Shown piece by piece: positions 31,048 through 42,199 of a DNA stretch of 64,000 nucleotides. Location of the stretch: positions 4,960,001 to 5,024,000 of the forward strand of contig JARUPY010000606.1 in the NCBI GenBank assembly GCA_029817715.1, read 5' to 3'. Under the pieces are notes generated by a model. It ran no database searches, was not told the DNA's origin, and saw nothing but the letters and a program-made list of their open reading frames with translations. The stretch comes from Melastoma dodecandrum. Lineage: Eukaryota; Streptophyta; Magnoliopsida; Myrtales; Melastomataceae. Position 1 is the stretch's first letter. Each line of letters starts with the position of its first letter. Made by a program: the position numbers and the translations under genes.

Positions 31048-33454
31048 TCAAGGGTCCAGCTTCTCCCACTCAAATCGCCCCGGGAGCGGCTTCTCGTTCA
31101 CGGGATCAAAGTTGTACCTGCATCATGAGCGTGGTCAAGGCTTCCCGCAATCGAATGGATTTCAGGGCCATAACAGGTTATTACGCAGTAAGCAGTACTT
31201 GTCTATGAAGGTTTTCTGCTGCTCTTCCTCTGCACCGGCGAAGAAGTCGTCCATCTCGTTTGTCGAAGGGATGTTACGGCAGTCTGCGCTGCGCAATCTC
31301 CTGTTAGTCTGAGTTAGGTTGGAAGGCTTGGTGGTTGAGCCCGGGGTTCTCGCATCATCAGGGTCATTGTGCAAGCTTTCCCGGGTGGTCCTGATGAGGA
31401 TCGTCACTCTTGTCATTGTACTACAATAATTAAGATAAAGACGGAACACAAAATAAAGAGATGTTTTAAAAGCAACAGCATATCAGCAGGGGTTTCGGTG
31501 TATTGTAGCTGTCTTGGAGCATTTTTCAACCCTTATCCAGTGCCTCTATCAAGTACAGAGAATCAGGGCCCATCAATTGTTCACATTATTGTTCTTTTCC
31601 ACACAAGGGTAACGTGGCCCTACCAATTCACCAATCATTTACAGCATATATAGCCAGGGAGGCAGAGAAAGGGGACACAACTCATGGAGTCCCGAAGAGG
31701 CATTAACATCCAAAAATCCACCATACCCGTCGGCCAACACCACATGCACGCCTAAGAAAAGAAGTTCTCAATTGAGACGCAGAAAGAAGCAGATTCGGAA
31801 TAAAGACATCACTTTCTGATGTTATGCATGTACCGATGCCTACGAGTTCGACCAGAGGAAATTTATAAATGGCCAGCCAAACATCCTAAGGACCACCGGT
31901 CGTATGTTTCGAATAACACTAATGGCTGCATGTTAAACATCTAGGGTCCACGGGGCTACTTATTTCACAGGGTCATCATACAAATGCAGATCATCTTCCA
32001 GATGTCAATGTTCAGCCACACGACAAACATTCAAGCAGGAAAATTACACAGAAATAACACTAACTATCATGAGCAAATAACTGAAGATAAAACCTTCGTG
32101 AATCGTCAGAAAAACATGGACAAGAAGAAAAAAGCTGCCATAGTTGCACTTAGTCGTCCATGAAAAAATTAACAGCTGGACTCTCCAATTAGAATACTGG
32201 ACAATACAAAACTCCAAAAACCTTCGGCTAAGACTGTTTGACAGCTAGTTGAGAATCATCAAAACATGAGAAACGTTCATGTGTGGGACAGGAATTTGAA
32301 CCACCAACTATGAACATCCTCCGAGAGACATCACAAATGATCACAGTCAAGAGGTATGATGTTTCAAATCCACTATCAATAACATGATGGGGACAGGGTT
32401 GGCCAACTAAACTAAAACCATATACCCAAATAAACAGGCTTACCGCGTGCAAGAAAGAACCGTGCTATGTGCACTTATATAGATCTAAACTGAAGACTGG
32501 GACTGGGTTAAGCCGAGAAATCCTGACAACTGCATTTCTGCTCGGTAGCCCAGAAAGGATTGCAGGATCACAAAAGAGACCCAAAACCTAACTCCTGGTT
32601 TCACATCATAATCAAAGGGCTGCTACTTTGAGAAAAACTAGGATTGCAGGATATATCGACCAGCAAAGCTAAAGTACTCCCGAAAAAACTAGGAACGACC
32701 AACTTCTTTTCCACCAAATTGCCTCTACTCCCAAAAAGAAAAGTAACAAATTGAGGCGAAAAAAATGACAAAGCTAATAATTTTAGGGCAAACCCGGGGA
32801 TCCAGCTTTTCCTTGTCTAATTTTCACTCTTTGCCCATCTCCATTAATTTCAGTTCAGTCCATCACAGAAATCCCAGAACATAGTACCAGAAAATCGACC
32901 TCAACTCTGTCATTTTCCCCGAATTTCATATCCCACAAAAGGAAAAGCTGTGTGCCTTTTGGAAGGGTAAAAAGAAAACGAGGTGCGCAAGTTCAAAAGG
33001 AAAAAAAAAACAGGGGAAGGAGTGCTAAAAAAAGGACTCACCTTTCTCTACCTTGGAGCTCCAAACCATTATCCCCACCAGAAGCCTCGTCACTCAGCGC
33101 CGTCCCAACCCGACCGACGTCTGCCTCCTCCACCATTTTCCCCTCTTGATCCCCCTCCTCTGCCCCACCTCCCCCCTTACCTTTTTCCGTCCTTCTCCTC
33201 CTCGTCTTCGTCGTCCTCCTCCTCCCAGAATACCCGTCCCTAGCCTCCACTCGCCCCTGGGGCCTCCTAATCAGAAGCCGGCTCCTGAGCTGGAGGTAAG
33301 AAGCCCCGACGCCGCAACTCCCAGGCTCCACGGAGGCGGCGGCAGCAGCAGCAGCAGCAGAGGCGGAGCGGGTACGTACTCCGGCAGAGTGAGGAGGTGG
33401 AGCCACGAGGGCGAGGTCAGAGGTGGGCTTGGGTTTCCTCATGTACTTGCCCAT
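31048..33454 (-). CDS. KRP: Kip-related protein, cyclin-dependent kinase inhibitor (ICK/KRP)
   Basis: A nuclear inhibitor of cyclin/CDK complexes. Minus-strand exons 33454-33042, 31390-31199 and 31117-31048 give 224 aa in frame. The N-terminus MGKYMRKPKPTSDLAL followed by VRTR is the signature of the KRP3/KRP4/KRP5-like group. A YLQLRSR motif follows, then an Ala run (SASAAAAAAAA) and a basic patch (RRTTKTRRRR) that may act as nuclear localisation signal. The C-terminal CDK/cyclin-binding domain runs from IPSTNEMDDFFAGAEEEQQK to YNFDPVNEKPLPGRFEWEKL and ends DP, all conserved residues present. The first intron is 1651 bp and holds nothing coding. The donor used after GREE/R preserves the TRES motif at the exon 1-2 junction. 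It is divergently arranged with the chitinase-like gene 858 bp away. Confidence 0.94.
31391..33041 (-). other. KRP intron 1 (1651 bp)
   Basis: AT-rich sequence with no coding exon that would keep the KRP frame. It holds no recognised repeat or RNA gene. Confidence 0.7.
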
Positions 33455-34312
33455 TGGGAAGACGGGCGGGACAGGAGGAACGGCTGGTGGGGATGAGGAA
33501 TATGCGGGCACATCCGCTGTTAAAGAAGAAGGAAAGAGGAGAGGAGATCGTCGGGGATTGCAGGGAAAAAGGAGAAAGGTTCAAACAGAAGCGGGGCGTT
33601 GCGAGAGACCGAGGAGAGAGAGAGATAGAGTGGAGGAAGGGGGGGGTTGGTGTAACGCAAGATAGCAAAAGACGGGGATGTAAGTGGGGGGGTCACATTA
33701 AATTCAATGACCACAAGAAGGTTTCAATTAATTGGGAGTTGTCGTTTTCCTGAATTTGTTAACAATAACAAGAGAGGGTGAGGAGGCCTAATTTTGATAA
33801 GGCCCGGTATCAGGCCCAGGACCAGCCCATGCTTCATAAAATACCCAAAAGAAAGAAAATCCCCGGGGGGGAGGATGTTGTCTTGTCGGTGGTGAGAGAG
33901 AGAGGGAGAAGGCTGGCTGACAGCCTGGAAGCGGGCCCCACAGTTGAGTTTGAGTTTGGATTGCAGTCACCAACAAAAAAAATTAATGAACGAGTTTTAT
34001 TATTATTATTATTATTAGGGAGTTGTTGAGTTGGCAAACAAGAGTTTCACTCTCTTCGACTTTTTGGTTTTTCTTCTTATTTTGAGGGGTGTTGAAATCT
34101 GGGCCGTCGATTGGGAAGCCACCGACAGTTGTTGTCTGAAAGTGAAAGCAATACCCCTCATGATGTGTGTGTGTGTGTGTGACTTCCCATTTTTTTTAGT
34201 TCATAATTAAGAAAAATAAAGGACTTTCGGACAGCAAGGCGAGAGGCAAAGGGAAGGCCAGGCAGAGAGAGAGAGAGCGATCCTCAGTCAGTCAGATCTG
34301 AATTCGCTGGAG
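33455..34312. promoter_or_regulatory. Shared divergent upstream region of KRP and the chitinase-like gene
   Basis: KRP starts at 33454 leftward and the chitinase-like gene at 34313 rightward, so these 858 bp must hold both promoters and leaders. Visible features are a purine-rich block (33520-33660, KRP leader side), a (TTA)n run at about 33996-34017, a (TG)n run at about 34164-34181 and a GA-rich leader (34262-34300) just before the chitinase-like start. Frames in this stretch are composition artefacts. Confidence 0.55.
34164..34181. repeat. (TG)n microsatellite
   Basis: About nine TG units lie roughly 130 bp upstream of the chitinase-like start codon. Confidence 0.9.
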
Positions 34313-35690
34313 ATGAGGATGAAGAGGGAGGAGGCTCTGCTTCTGCTGCTGCTGCTCCTCCTGGCTGGATGTGGGTATCAGGTGGAGGGTCAGGACGACT
34401 CCACCAAGACCCTGGTGAAGACGGTGAAGGGGAAGAAGGTCTGCACCAGGGGTTGGGAGTGCAGCACCTGGTCCCCTTACTGCTGTAACCAGACCATCTC
34501 CGGCTTCTTCCAGACCTACCAGTTCGAGGACCTCTTCAGCAAGCGCAACTCCCCCATCGCCCACGCCGTCGACTTCTGGGACTACCGCTCCTTCATCACC
34601 TCCTCCGCCCTCTTCCAGCCCCTCGGCTTCGGCACCACCGGCGGGAAGCTCCTCCAGCAGCTCGAGGTCGCGGCATTCCTCGGCCACGTCGGCTCCCAGA
34701 CTTCTTGTACTTCCTTCCCATTCCCTCCTTTCTCGTTGTCTGCTCGGATCTGCCCGAATCCTTAATTGGGTAGTCCCGTGCTGTGAAGATGCTTCCTTGT
34801 GCCATCACGTTAACCATCTTGTGGGTTTTAGGTGGATATGGAGTGGCAACCGGAGGACCCTTAGCCTGGGGTCTTTGCTACAACAAGGAAATGAGTCCCA
34901 GCCAGTCTTACTGCGACGATTACTACAAGTTCACCTACCCTTGTACTCCTGGAGCTGAATACTACGGCCGTGGCGCCTTGCCTATCTACTGGTCAGTCCT
35001 TGGTTTCCTTTCACCTCGCGATGTTGCGGCATTCCCTTGTGTATGTGCCCTTTCGTGACTTCGATGCTGCTGCTGGGTTAGTTGTCGTGGTGGCTTTGCC
35101 TTGGGAGAGAGGGTATACTTGGAATTAGAGAGATCTGGCGAGGTTCTGATTTGCTTTCTGCAATGTGTGGTGGCTTTGCCTTGGGAGAGATGGTACTTGG
35201 AATTAGAGAGATCTGGCGAGGTTCTGATTTGCTTTCTGCAATGTGAGGGATTTGGTTTCTTTTCCCCAGGAATTACAACTACGGCGCAGTCGGCGAGGCC
35301 TTGAAGGTCAACTTATTGGACCATCCAGAGTACATTGAGCAGAACGCCACCCTGGCCTTCCAGGCTGCGATATGGAGGTGGATGACCCCGACTAGGAAGT
35401 CCCAGCCTTCTGCACACGATGTCTTTGTCGGCAACTGGAAGCCGACCAAGAACGACACCCTGGCCAAGCGCGTACCTGGATTCGGCACCACCATGAACAT
35501 CCTGTACGGGGACAGGGTATGTGGGCAAGGCGACATCGACTCGATGAACACCATCATCTCCCATTACCTGTACTACCTCGACCTGATGGGTGTGGGCAGA
35601 GAGGAGGCCGGCCCGAACGACATCCTGTCCTGCGCCGAACAGCTTCCTTTCAACCCGTCAGCCCCCGCTGCCTCCACGGCATCTTCTTGA
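34313..35690 (+). CDS. CTL: Chitinase-like protein, GH19 fold (CTL1/CTL2 type)
   Basis: A secreted GH19-fold protein; Arabidopsis relatives (CTL1/POM1, CTL2) act in cellulose deposition, and lack of chitinase activity is the family view. Exons 34313-34706, 34832-34991, 35270-35690 give 324 aa. An N-terminal signal peptide (leucine run at about residues 8-17, cleavage likely near VEGQ) precedes the lectin-free GH19 domain, with QFEDLFSKRNSPIAHAVDFW, GHVGSQTS, GGPLAWGLCYNKE, GRGALPIYWNYNYGAVGEAL and the NNII-type segment MNTIISHYLYYLD. At the position where active GH19 enzymes carry the HETT motif with the general acid Glu, this protein reads GSQTS, so that Glu is missing, as in other CTL proteins. 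All Cys pairs of the family appear kept. The stop comes after a short Ala/Ser tail. Confidence 0.95.
35091..35247 (+). repeat. 80-bp tandem duplication in intron 2 of the chitinase-like gene
   Basis: Copies at 35091-35170 and 35171-35247 share 'tggctttgccttgggagaga' through 'gatttgctttctgcaatgtg', with only a few changes ('gggtatactt' versus 'tggtactt'). The high identity indicates a recent event. It ends about 20 bp before the acceptor of exon 3. Confidence 0.93.
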
Positions 35691-36650
35691 ACCCCGACAC
35701 GCACAACGACGCATAGATTATTCATAAGTTGTTACTATATCACCGCCCCATGCATCTCATGGGGTGCCATTTTTCGAAATGGATTTGTGCTGGGCACTCT
35801 GATCGTGCAGGTGCTATCTGCTGTTGAAGTCGAAAGTATTTCAGAGTCGGTCCTCCATTCAGTCAAGTCAGGTCCGTTTCACTCGTTTTGTTCGAATGTA
35901 TCCAACGTATGGTGTTTCTTCATAGTGTGTAATAATACAAAGCCTGATGATATTCTTCTACCTTATATTTGTCATTCCTTTACGAGTCATCATCGCACCA
36001 TGATGCACCTGCCCAAGAGATTGGGAATGTCTAATTGATAGAGAGCCAGAAACTTAAGCAGTTCTCCTATCTATGATTCACGGACTGCCTCGCATATTAG
36101 CTACTAAGCCAGCGATTTCCTTTCCTTCCAAGATATTCCAGCGCCCAGGATACCGGAAGCGAACTCCTCTTCCCTCTACATACAACCGAAGGCCAACTCC
36201 TTTCGACGTACACACATAAACCGGAGCCAATGACTCCCCTCTCCAGTGCTAACGAGCCAAAGCCTCTCGACCAGCCCACACCCTTCTCTCCGATGACACC
36301 GCCTCCTGCCACAGCCACAACCCAAGCATGGTGCTCCAAGGCAGCTTTCTAACGGACTCCCCAACGTCCTTCTTCTTCCTCGAGCCACCCCGAGGTGAGG
36401 CCAACTCCTTGGTGAGTTCTTTCCCTTTCTCCCGAAACCACTAGCCATCTCTCATATCTTAAACATGGCTAACGTCGTTCCCCTTCTTCTTTGGCCTACC
36501 ACACACACCATGGGGTGAGGAACGAGCCTTCGAATTAGATCATGACAGCCGAAGTTATAGACATGGGACAGCCGGCGTGCCACCTTCCTCCGGTATTAGA
36601 TCACGGCGAAAAAAAAGGTCGAAATGATTTAAACTCCTCTTTAAACATAT
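35691..36650. other. Chitinase-like 3' flank and anonymous DNA
   Basis: The first ~280 bp is likely 3' UTR. From about 36.0 kb the sequence changes to CT-rich repeat-like DNA with no gene. It may belong to the LTR that follows. Confidence 0.4.
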
Positions 36651-36658
36651 TTTCATAT

Positions 36659-38510
36659 GTCTCTTAGACCTCGAAGCTTTCAAAGTAGCTTTGGGGGTCG
36701 ATTTTACGTTCATTTATGGCACGAAAGTGTCGAGACATTTCCCGGCCTTCTATTTCAATTCTTTTCTGCGGGAACGCCTCCAAAAGCAGGTTTTTTCGAA
36801 GAGGTTACGAACGTTTTCGAACCTCGAACCCGAAAGATCAAATGATCTACAATGAGTAATGATCTTGGGAATATTTTTGTTTTAATTTTAATTTGATCGA
36901 GGTTCTGGTTTTTCCCCCCGAAACGGCCGCCACTTTCACTGGCCGAAGCAGAACAGCCTGTTGCTTTGTCGTTTCCGGGGAAGTTTCGAGAGATCTAACC
37001 GTTGGATTTTGTTCAAATTTTTCGAAGATAAACTAGACTTCAAGACGATTCTTTTGAAGTTTCTAACAGAACGAAACAATCTCGCGAACAGACTGTATAC
37101 CCCGTAAAGTTTGCTGAATGTTACAATCCTATTCTTTATGTGATAACGGCAGATCCCACCATTGGATCATTTCCAAATTTTATAGATGTTCATTTCATCA
37201 CGATGATTTTGACATATCATACATATTTTTTCATTTTGAGGATGTAAATATTTCTATTTTTCTTCCCCGAACTTTACCCAGCCGAAGTCAGACCGAGTCT
37301 ACAAAATGGTCTGACCTTTTACACCTGTATATCTGACGATCCAACCGTTGGATCCATGTGAAATTTTTCACACACATTCTTCATAGTTTTTTCTTTCTGT
37401 AAAGTGATTTTTCACTCCGATCGGTCATTCGAGGACCAAGATATCAATGGAACAACTCTATATGTGCAAATTGTTCTGCTTTTTCGGATAGCCACATTTG
37501 TTCCTTGATCTTGAGCAAAGTTATAATCCGTTTTCTGAACAGTGGTAATCTGTGTTCGTTGTAATTCGTGATTATGTAACTCTTTGTAATATGATTACAT
37601 GTGAAGTCTTGCGCTCTACTATGTCGCATAACTTACACTCGATTTTTTTTGTCTATGCATGTATAATGAACGCGCAAATTTCAAAGGCCCAGTCGGAACC
37701 TCTCTCGAAGGTGCGTGTATCAGACTTGTGAATCTTTCTGCATGTAAAATCACGATGTCAAGACCATCAAGCGGCTGGAGGTGCGGGCCTCACCGAAAAG
37801 ATGTAAAATCCACTTGTAACGGACTGTGGGCCCAAGTGTATAGGCCCGCAGTCACCCCCCGCCCCCTTTGATCTCAATAATTATTTGTACTTGGCCGCAT
37901 GCCTTAGACACATAGGCTTATCGTCGCATGTTGTTTACCAAACACACATGAATTCGGTCCCAAAAAGCCCGAATCGGGTCCAACGCCCATGAATTAACAT
38001 GTGTCCGGAGTCACGCCCCGTTTGAGTCCAACACCCGTTAACCAAGAATAAACTTTTGGAGCAAACGCCACCTTTTCGCATGTTTAGATGTAAGAGTTAG
38101 TAATTAGGAATTCCCGAATCTACTCTGGTTTTTTGACTTAAACCAAGCTTTTAAAATTAAGTCGGTGGCGACTCCGTATAGTTTACCTAGGTTAAACAAC
38201 AACAACCTTTTTACGGGGCCATTTTGGATGAGAAACGGACGACACGAGCCGCTCCCTATTTCTCCTGAAAGTTCCTTCTTCGGATCATGCTCCGCCTTTC
38301 GCCCGCCACCTCTTAGGAAAACAGAGACGGTCGGCGAGGGCCTGAGGAGGCCCAGTTAGGAACCCAGGGAGGGATCATCCAATTCCCTTCCGCAGCGTCC
38401 GACGCTCGAGTCGTGACGTCGACCGGTTAGGGCCTTAGGGAGCGGGCCCGGATCCTTGGGTCGTTCGAACCGTCACGCGCGTGGTAGGCCGGAAGGCGCG
38501 CATATATACA
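36659..38510 (+). repeat. LTR or LTR fragment related to the LARD-like element
   Basis: From about 37700 to 38510 this aligns with the 3' part of both LARD LTRs. Shared phrases are 'cacgatgtcaag', 'aggcccgcagtcacc', 'gagcaaacgccaccttttcgcatgttta', 'gtcggtggcgactccgta' and an end 'ggccggaaggcgcgcatatataca' with terminal CA. It is clearly more diverged than the two LARD LTRs are from each other. The left part (36.66-37.7 kb) differs, with phrases such as 'accgttggat' seen in other plant gypsy LTRs. The left boundary is uncertain: TG at 36659 is preceded by tcata, while ttata follows the right end, a one-base mismatch. No PBS follows, so it is a solo LTR or a 3' remnant. Confidence 0.6.
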
Positions 38511-39061
38511 TTATAGAAGGTTCAGCCAGTCACAACAAGTTATCCTTCTATACAAGGAAATAATCAATCAATTATTTCCAAATTGACATAATTCGTTGTA
38601 GATAAGATTTTCATTGTATCGGGACGAAATTGATCTGGAAACATTGTTTGAGAGTGGTTTATAAATAACCCAATCTTTTACAGAATGTTAGATAGAAGTT
38701 ACCAAAAATAACAAAATAATTTCCATGTTTAGGAAATATTTTATATTTGGCTTTCAATCACTTGTCTCATCAGATAAGTTTTTAATATTAATTCAAATTA
38801 TCTTCCTAAGAATATCCCCTTTTTGAATTAATAAAATAATTAAGATAATCAATAATTAATTAATTATTAAAATATCTAATTATAGAAATATTTTCTAATC
38901 TTGTCTCTTGAACTGAAATGATCATTGGAGGGTTAAGAAAATATTTTCGCGATATTTTTCCTTTATTACGATGCAATCCTTCGTTACAGGAGGTTACATC
39001 TTGTGTAAAGTCATAGCAGGTTAAACCTGCTGTTTGAGTCATCATCAAAATCTTGTCAACA
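38511..39061 (-). repeat. 3' LTR of the copia element, truncated or interrupted
   Basis: Reading leftward it opens TGTTGACAAGATTTTGATGATG, directly after the purine-rich AAAAATGGGGATAT at about 39075-39062. Its start resembles that of the solo LTR at 21198. After 551 bp it stops at the edge of the LARD-related LTR, so it is either broken by that insertion or truncated. Confidence 0.75.
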
Positions 39062-39687
39062 ATATCCCCATTTTTGATGATGACAAACATTCATGCATAT
39101 GAGATTTGTTCATGCAAGATGACGTATCAAACTCCTCCTAAGATAGAGATAGTAAGGGTTTGACACTTTATAGAAGCTTCAACACGCCTTTACTTTTGCA
39201 GAGTGCAAAAGCTTCTGTGTAAGCATATAGCTTGAACAGATTACAGGGACAAGGCTCCTGTATATTTAGCTCGACAGTAGCATGTGCTTCTGCACTCTCA
39301 GCAAAAATGAGTTGTGCTCAAATTTTGCATACCCTTATAGAAGGTTAAAATACCTCATAGTAGGTTTGTCCTTCTTTCCCCCTAAATATCACGAGAATTC
39401 TTATGGTTTCGAGAATTAGCAAACGCTATATCTCTGTGTTATCTCCCCCTTGATTGTTACTTACTATTTTTCAAAGTTCTCCAAAATCTCTCCCGCTTTT
39501 TGTCATATCAAAAAGAATGGAAGAAGAAGTGAACATCTAAGATTCTGTAAAAGGCATTCCCACAATTGAAATGGAAAATAATTCCATACTGTAGAAATAG
39601 TTCATCCCAAGACGGGGTACACATGTTATTATGACCATTAAGATCTTACAGGATCTGGTCTAAGGTGCTGAAAGTAAACAGAACACA

Positions 39688-41376
39688 TCACTGCAGATTG
39701 TCATGGAGGAGCTGATCCTGACGTGCAACAATGGTGACTAACTCAGCGACCTTACCCTTGAGGACCTTAAGTTCCTCAGTTAGTGCAATAAGCTGTCGCT
39801 GCACATCTCTGATGAGATTAGGCAGTGAGGAGGAGGATGAACCTTCACGAGGGTGATCCAGGGTCGGAGCAGGTGGAACAACAGCTTTCTTAGCAGAAGG
39901 TCCAGTCTTTCTAGAAGTAGCAGATGCTTCCTTCTGTCGACTCTCTTTACCCTTAGATTTCTGGATCCAGCCACTCTGAGTATTCACGTATTGCATACTT
40001 GCAATAATCTGTCTACCAAAATTTCCAACCCGCCATTTTTCAAGTGCGGTGGTAGGATTTGGATCAATTTCACGAAGTTAGAGAAGAGCAGCCACAACCT
40101 GACCATAGGGGAGGGCTTTGTCCTTTGCTTTTATACAAGCTTCCATGTGACCAAAAATCATCGCCCCTAGGTTGAACGGCTTTCCCAACAACAAGTGCTC
40201 CATAATCTGAGCATCCCTGGGAGTTACCGCATCCAGACTTCCTGTCCGTGGTAGGAGACAGATGATCACTGATCGATGGAGAATCCTCTTGGGAAGCTCC
40301 AAAGCAGCAGACTCAAGGTACTGTGGCACTTTCACTTTTTATCCAAGGATCACACTGTATGACTGATTCTTGTTTGGCATGGGAAGAACAGGCTGTTCTG
40401 AGCAGCCGAGCAGAGTGTTCACGTCATGGACAGAGTAGACCAGAGTGATGCCATCAACCACAGTCCTAACATACTTAACAAAATTGTTAGTTCTGTAGCA
40501 GGTGAGGTTTGCATAGAACTCTCGAATCCTGGTTACAACAACCTCAACATAAGTTTCACGGAAAACTTTCAAACCCAGCTTCTCATACATGAGTGTGATT
40601 TACAGGCCATTTGCAGTGAACCAGCTAAAATCCAATAGCATAATCACAACAAGTTGCCTACTTGCAACATCGCAGGAGGGTACAGCTTCTGCATTAACAG
40701 CCTGATCTATTTCCTCTTGGGAGATAGAAGATGATACCTGAGGTGTGAAGACATTTGAAGGCTTGGTCTTTTTCAAGATTTCTTGCTTCATGGACTTACT
40801 CACAGACTCGGGGCTTTTGCGCTTTTGTCGTGTTCTAGAAGATACACTCCCAGAAACTATGACTGATGCCGAACGTTTGGCTTTTACAGGGACATATTCC
40901 ACAGTAACAGCCTTACCCTTTAGCTTAGTTTTGGGTGACACAGAAGGTTTGGGAGCGACATCCAAGGGAGTAACCTCCTGCGCTTCGTCCTCGTCATCCT
41001 CAGAAGAAGCTTTGTCTCCGACAGGGGTTTCATCTTCCTGTCCCAAATCAGCATCCTCCAGAGGGTTCTCATCTTTCAAGACGAGATTAGCAGGGTCGGA
41101 CACTTCGTCACCCTCAATAGCAGGTTCTTCCAGAGATTCCTCTAGTACAGGATTCTCCTTCGAAACAGGGGTTTCGTCCTGCAGTGCTTCGACAGTGACT
41201 ACGTTGGACATCTCCTTGTCCTCGGCAAGCGAGTACTCGGCGATTTCCGATTTCAGGGGTGTGATTTCCTCATCAACAGCAGGAATCACGGGGATGGCTG
41301 GTTGAGTCTCATCCGATGGAGGCGTGGCAGAGAGGGAGAATGAGCGGTAAGTCCCGACTTTGCTCTTCGGTGCCAT
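39688..41376 (-). pseudogene. Extra 3' ORF of the copia element (Sirevirus-type additional ORF), broken
   Basis: Downstream of the RT region, frames at 41376-40600, 40590-40339, 40335-40078 and 39996-39688 on the minus strand appear to be one protein broken by stops or shifts. The N-terminal ~200 residues are acidic and Ser/Thr/Pro-rich (MAPKSKVGTYRSFSLSATPP). The middle (FRETYVEVVVTRIREFYANL, then VDGITLVYSVHDVNTLLGC) resembles the 'putative plant transposon protein' domain found in retroelement third ORFs. The C-terminus has a coiled coil (IRDVQRQLIALTEELKVLKG). Such ORFs are sometimes called envelope-like; no membrane segment is evident here, so I infer no envelope function. Confidence 0.65.
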
Positions 41377-42199
41377 TTGCCAAGGCTGATTTGAGCGATT
41401 AGGGAGTAGGGAAGGAGCAGACTTGCTTTCTAGGGTTTCTCAGGTGAGTTCGACTATGGTGAGGAACCACGTGAGAACATATAGAAGCGTTACTCCGGTT
41501 TAGGAAAAAAAATATTTTATTTTATTTCCTAAAATTGATTAATTGAGAAAATCTTCCCAATAAAATCATAACTTCCCAATTTTAATCAAGATCAATGATT
41601 CTTGACGTGAGGAGAGATAAATCAGATAAGATTTTCTCAAATTTTCTTGACATAAAGATATGCTTTCAGACAGAAGATTTACTTTCTATTTCAAGCTTCT
41701 ATAGAGGACATATTGAAATATTCCTTCAAGATTTATTAAGAAAATCTGAAAAATATCACTTGAGATTTTCTCATCATATATTCACTTAATTAAGGAATAT
41801 ATTTGATTAACATAGAAGAATCGGATTAACCCATATAGAGGTATAACCTTCTATGTGTAGTTTCCGTGAGAATCTACGTTAATGAAAAAGACTCTTTCTT
41901 GACAAGATTTTCATTAGAATAATATTGTCCAGAGTATTCTTTTGAAAAATACATTTCGAATTAAAATTTCGAAGGTTATTTCGTACAGGACGTTGAACCT
42001 GCTGTACAATGTCTCTGTTATTAAAATGGATAACAAATCCCCAATTCATTCCTGAAAGAGAAGAATTTCTCCTTATTAAGGGGTTTGCTGAAAATGTCGG
42101 CCAATTGGTGGTTTGTATTAACGTATTCCACGCTTACAGAACCTTGTTGTATATTATCCCTCAGAAAGTGATGTCTGAGTTCTATGTGCTTTCATCATG

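Noticed and set aside
33397..33753. Plus-strand frames upstream of the chitinase-like gene
   Set aside because: They are antisense to KRP exon 1 and its purine-rich leader.
40745..41305. 186-codon plus-strand Ser-rich frame
   Set aside because: Antisense shadow of the acidic 3' ORF of the copia element.
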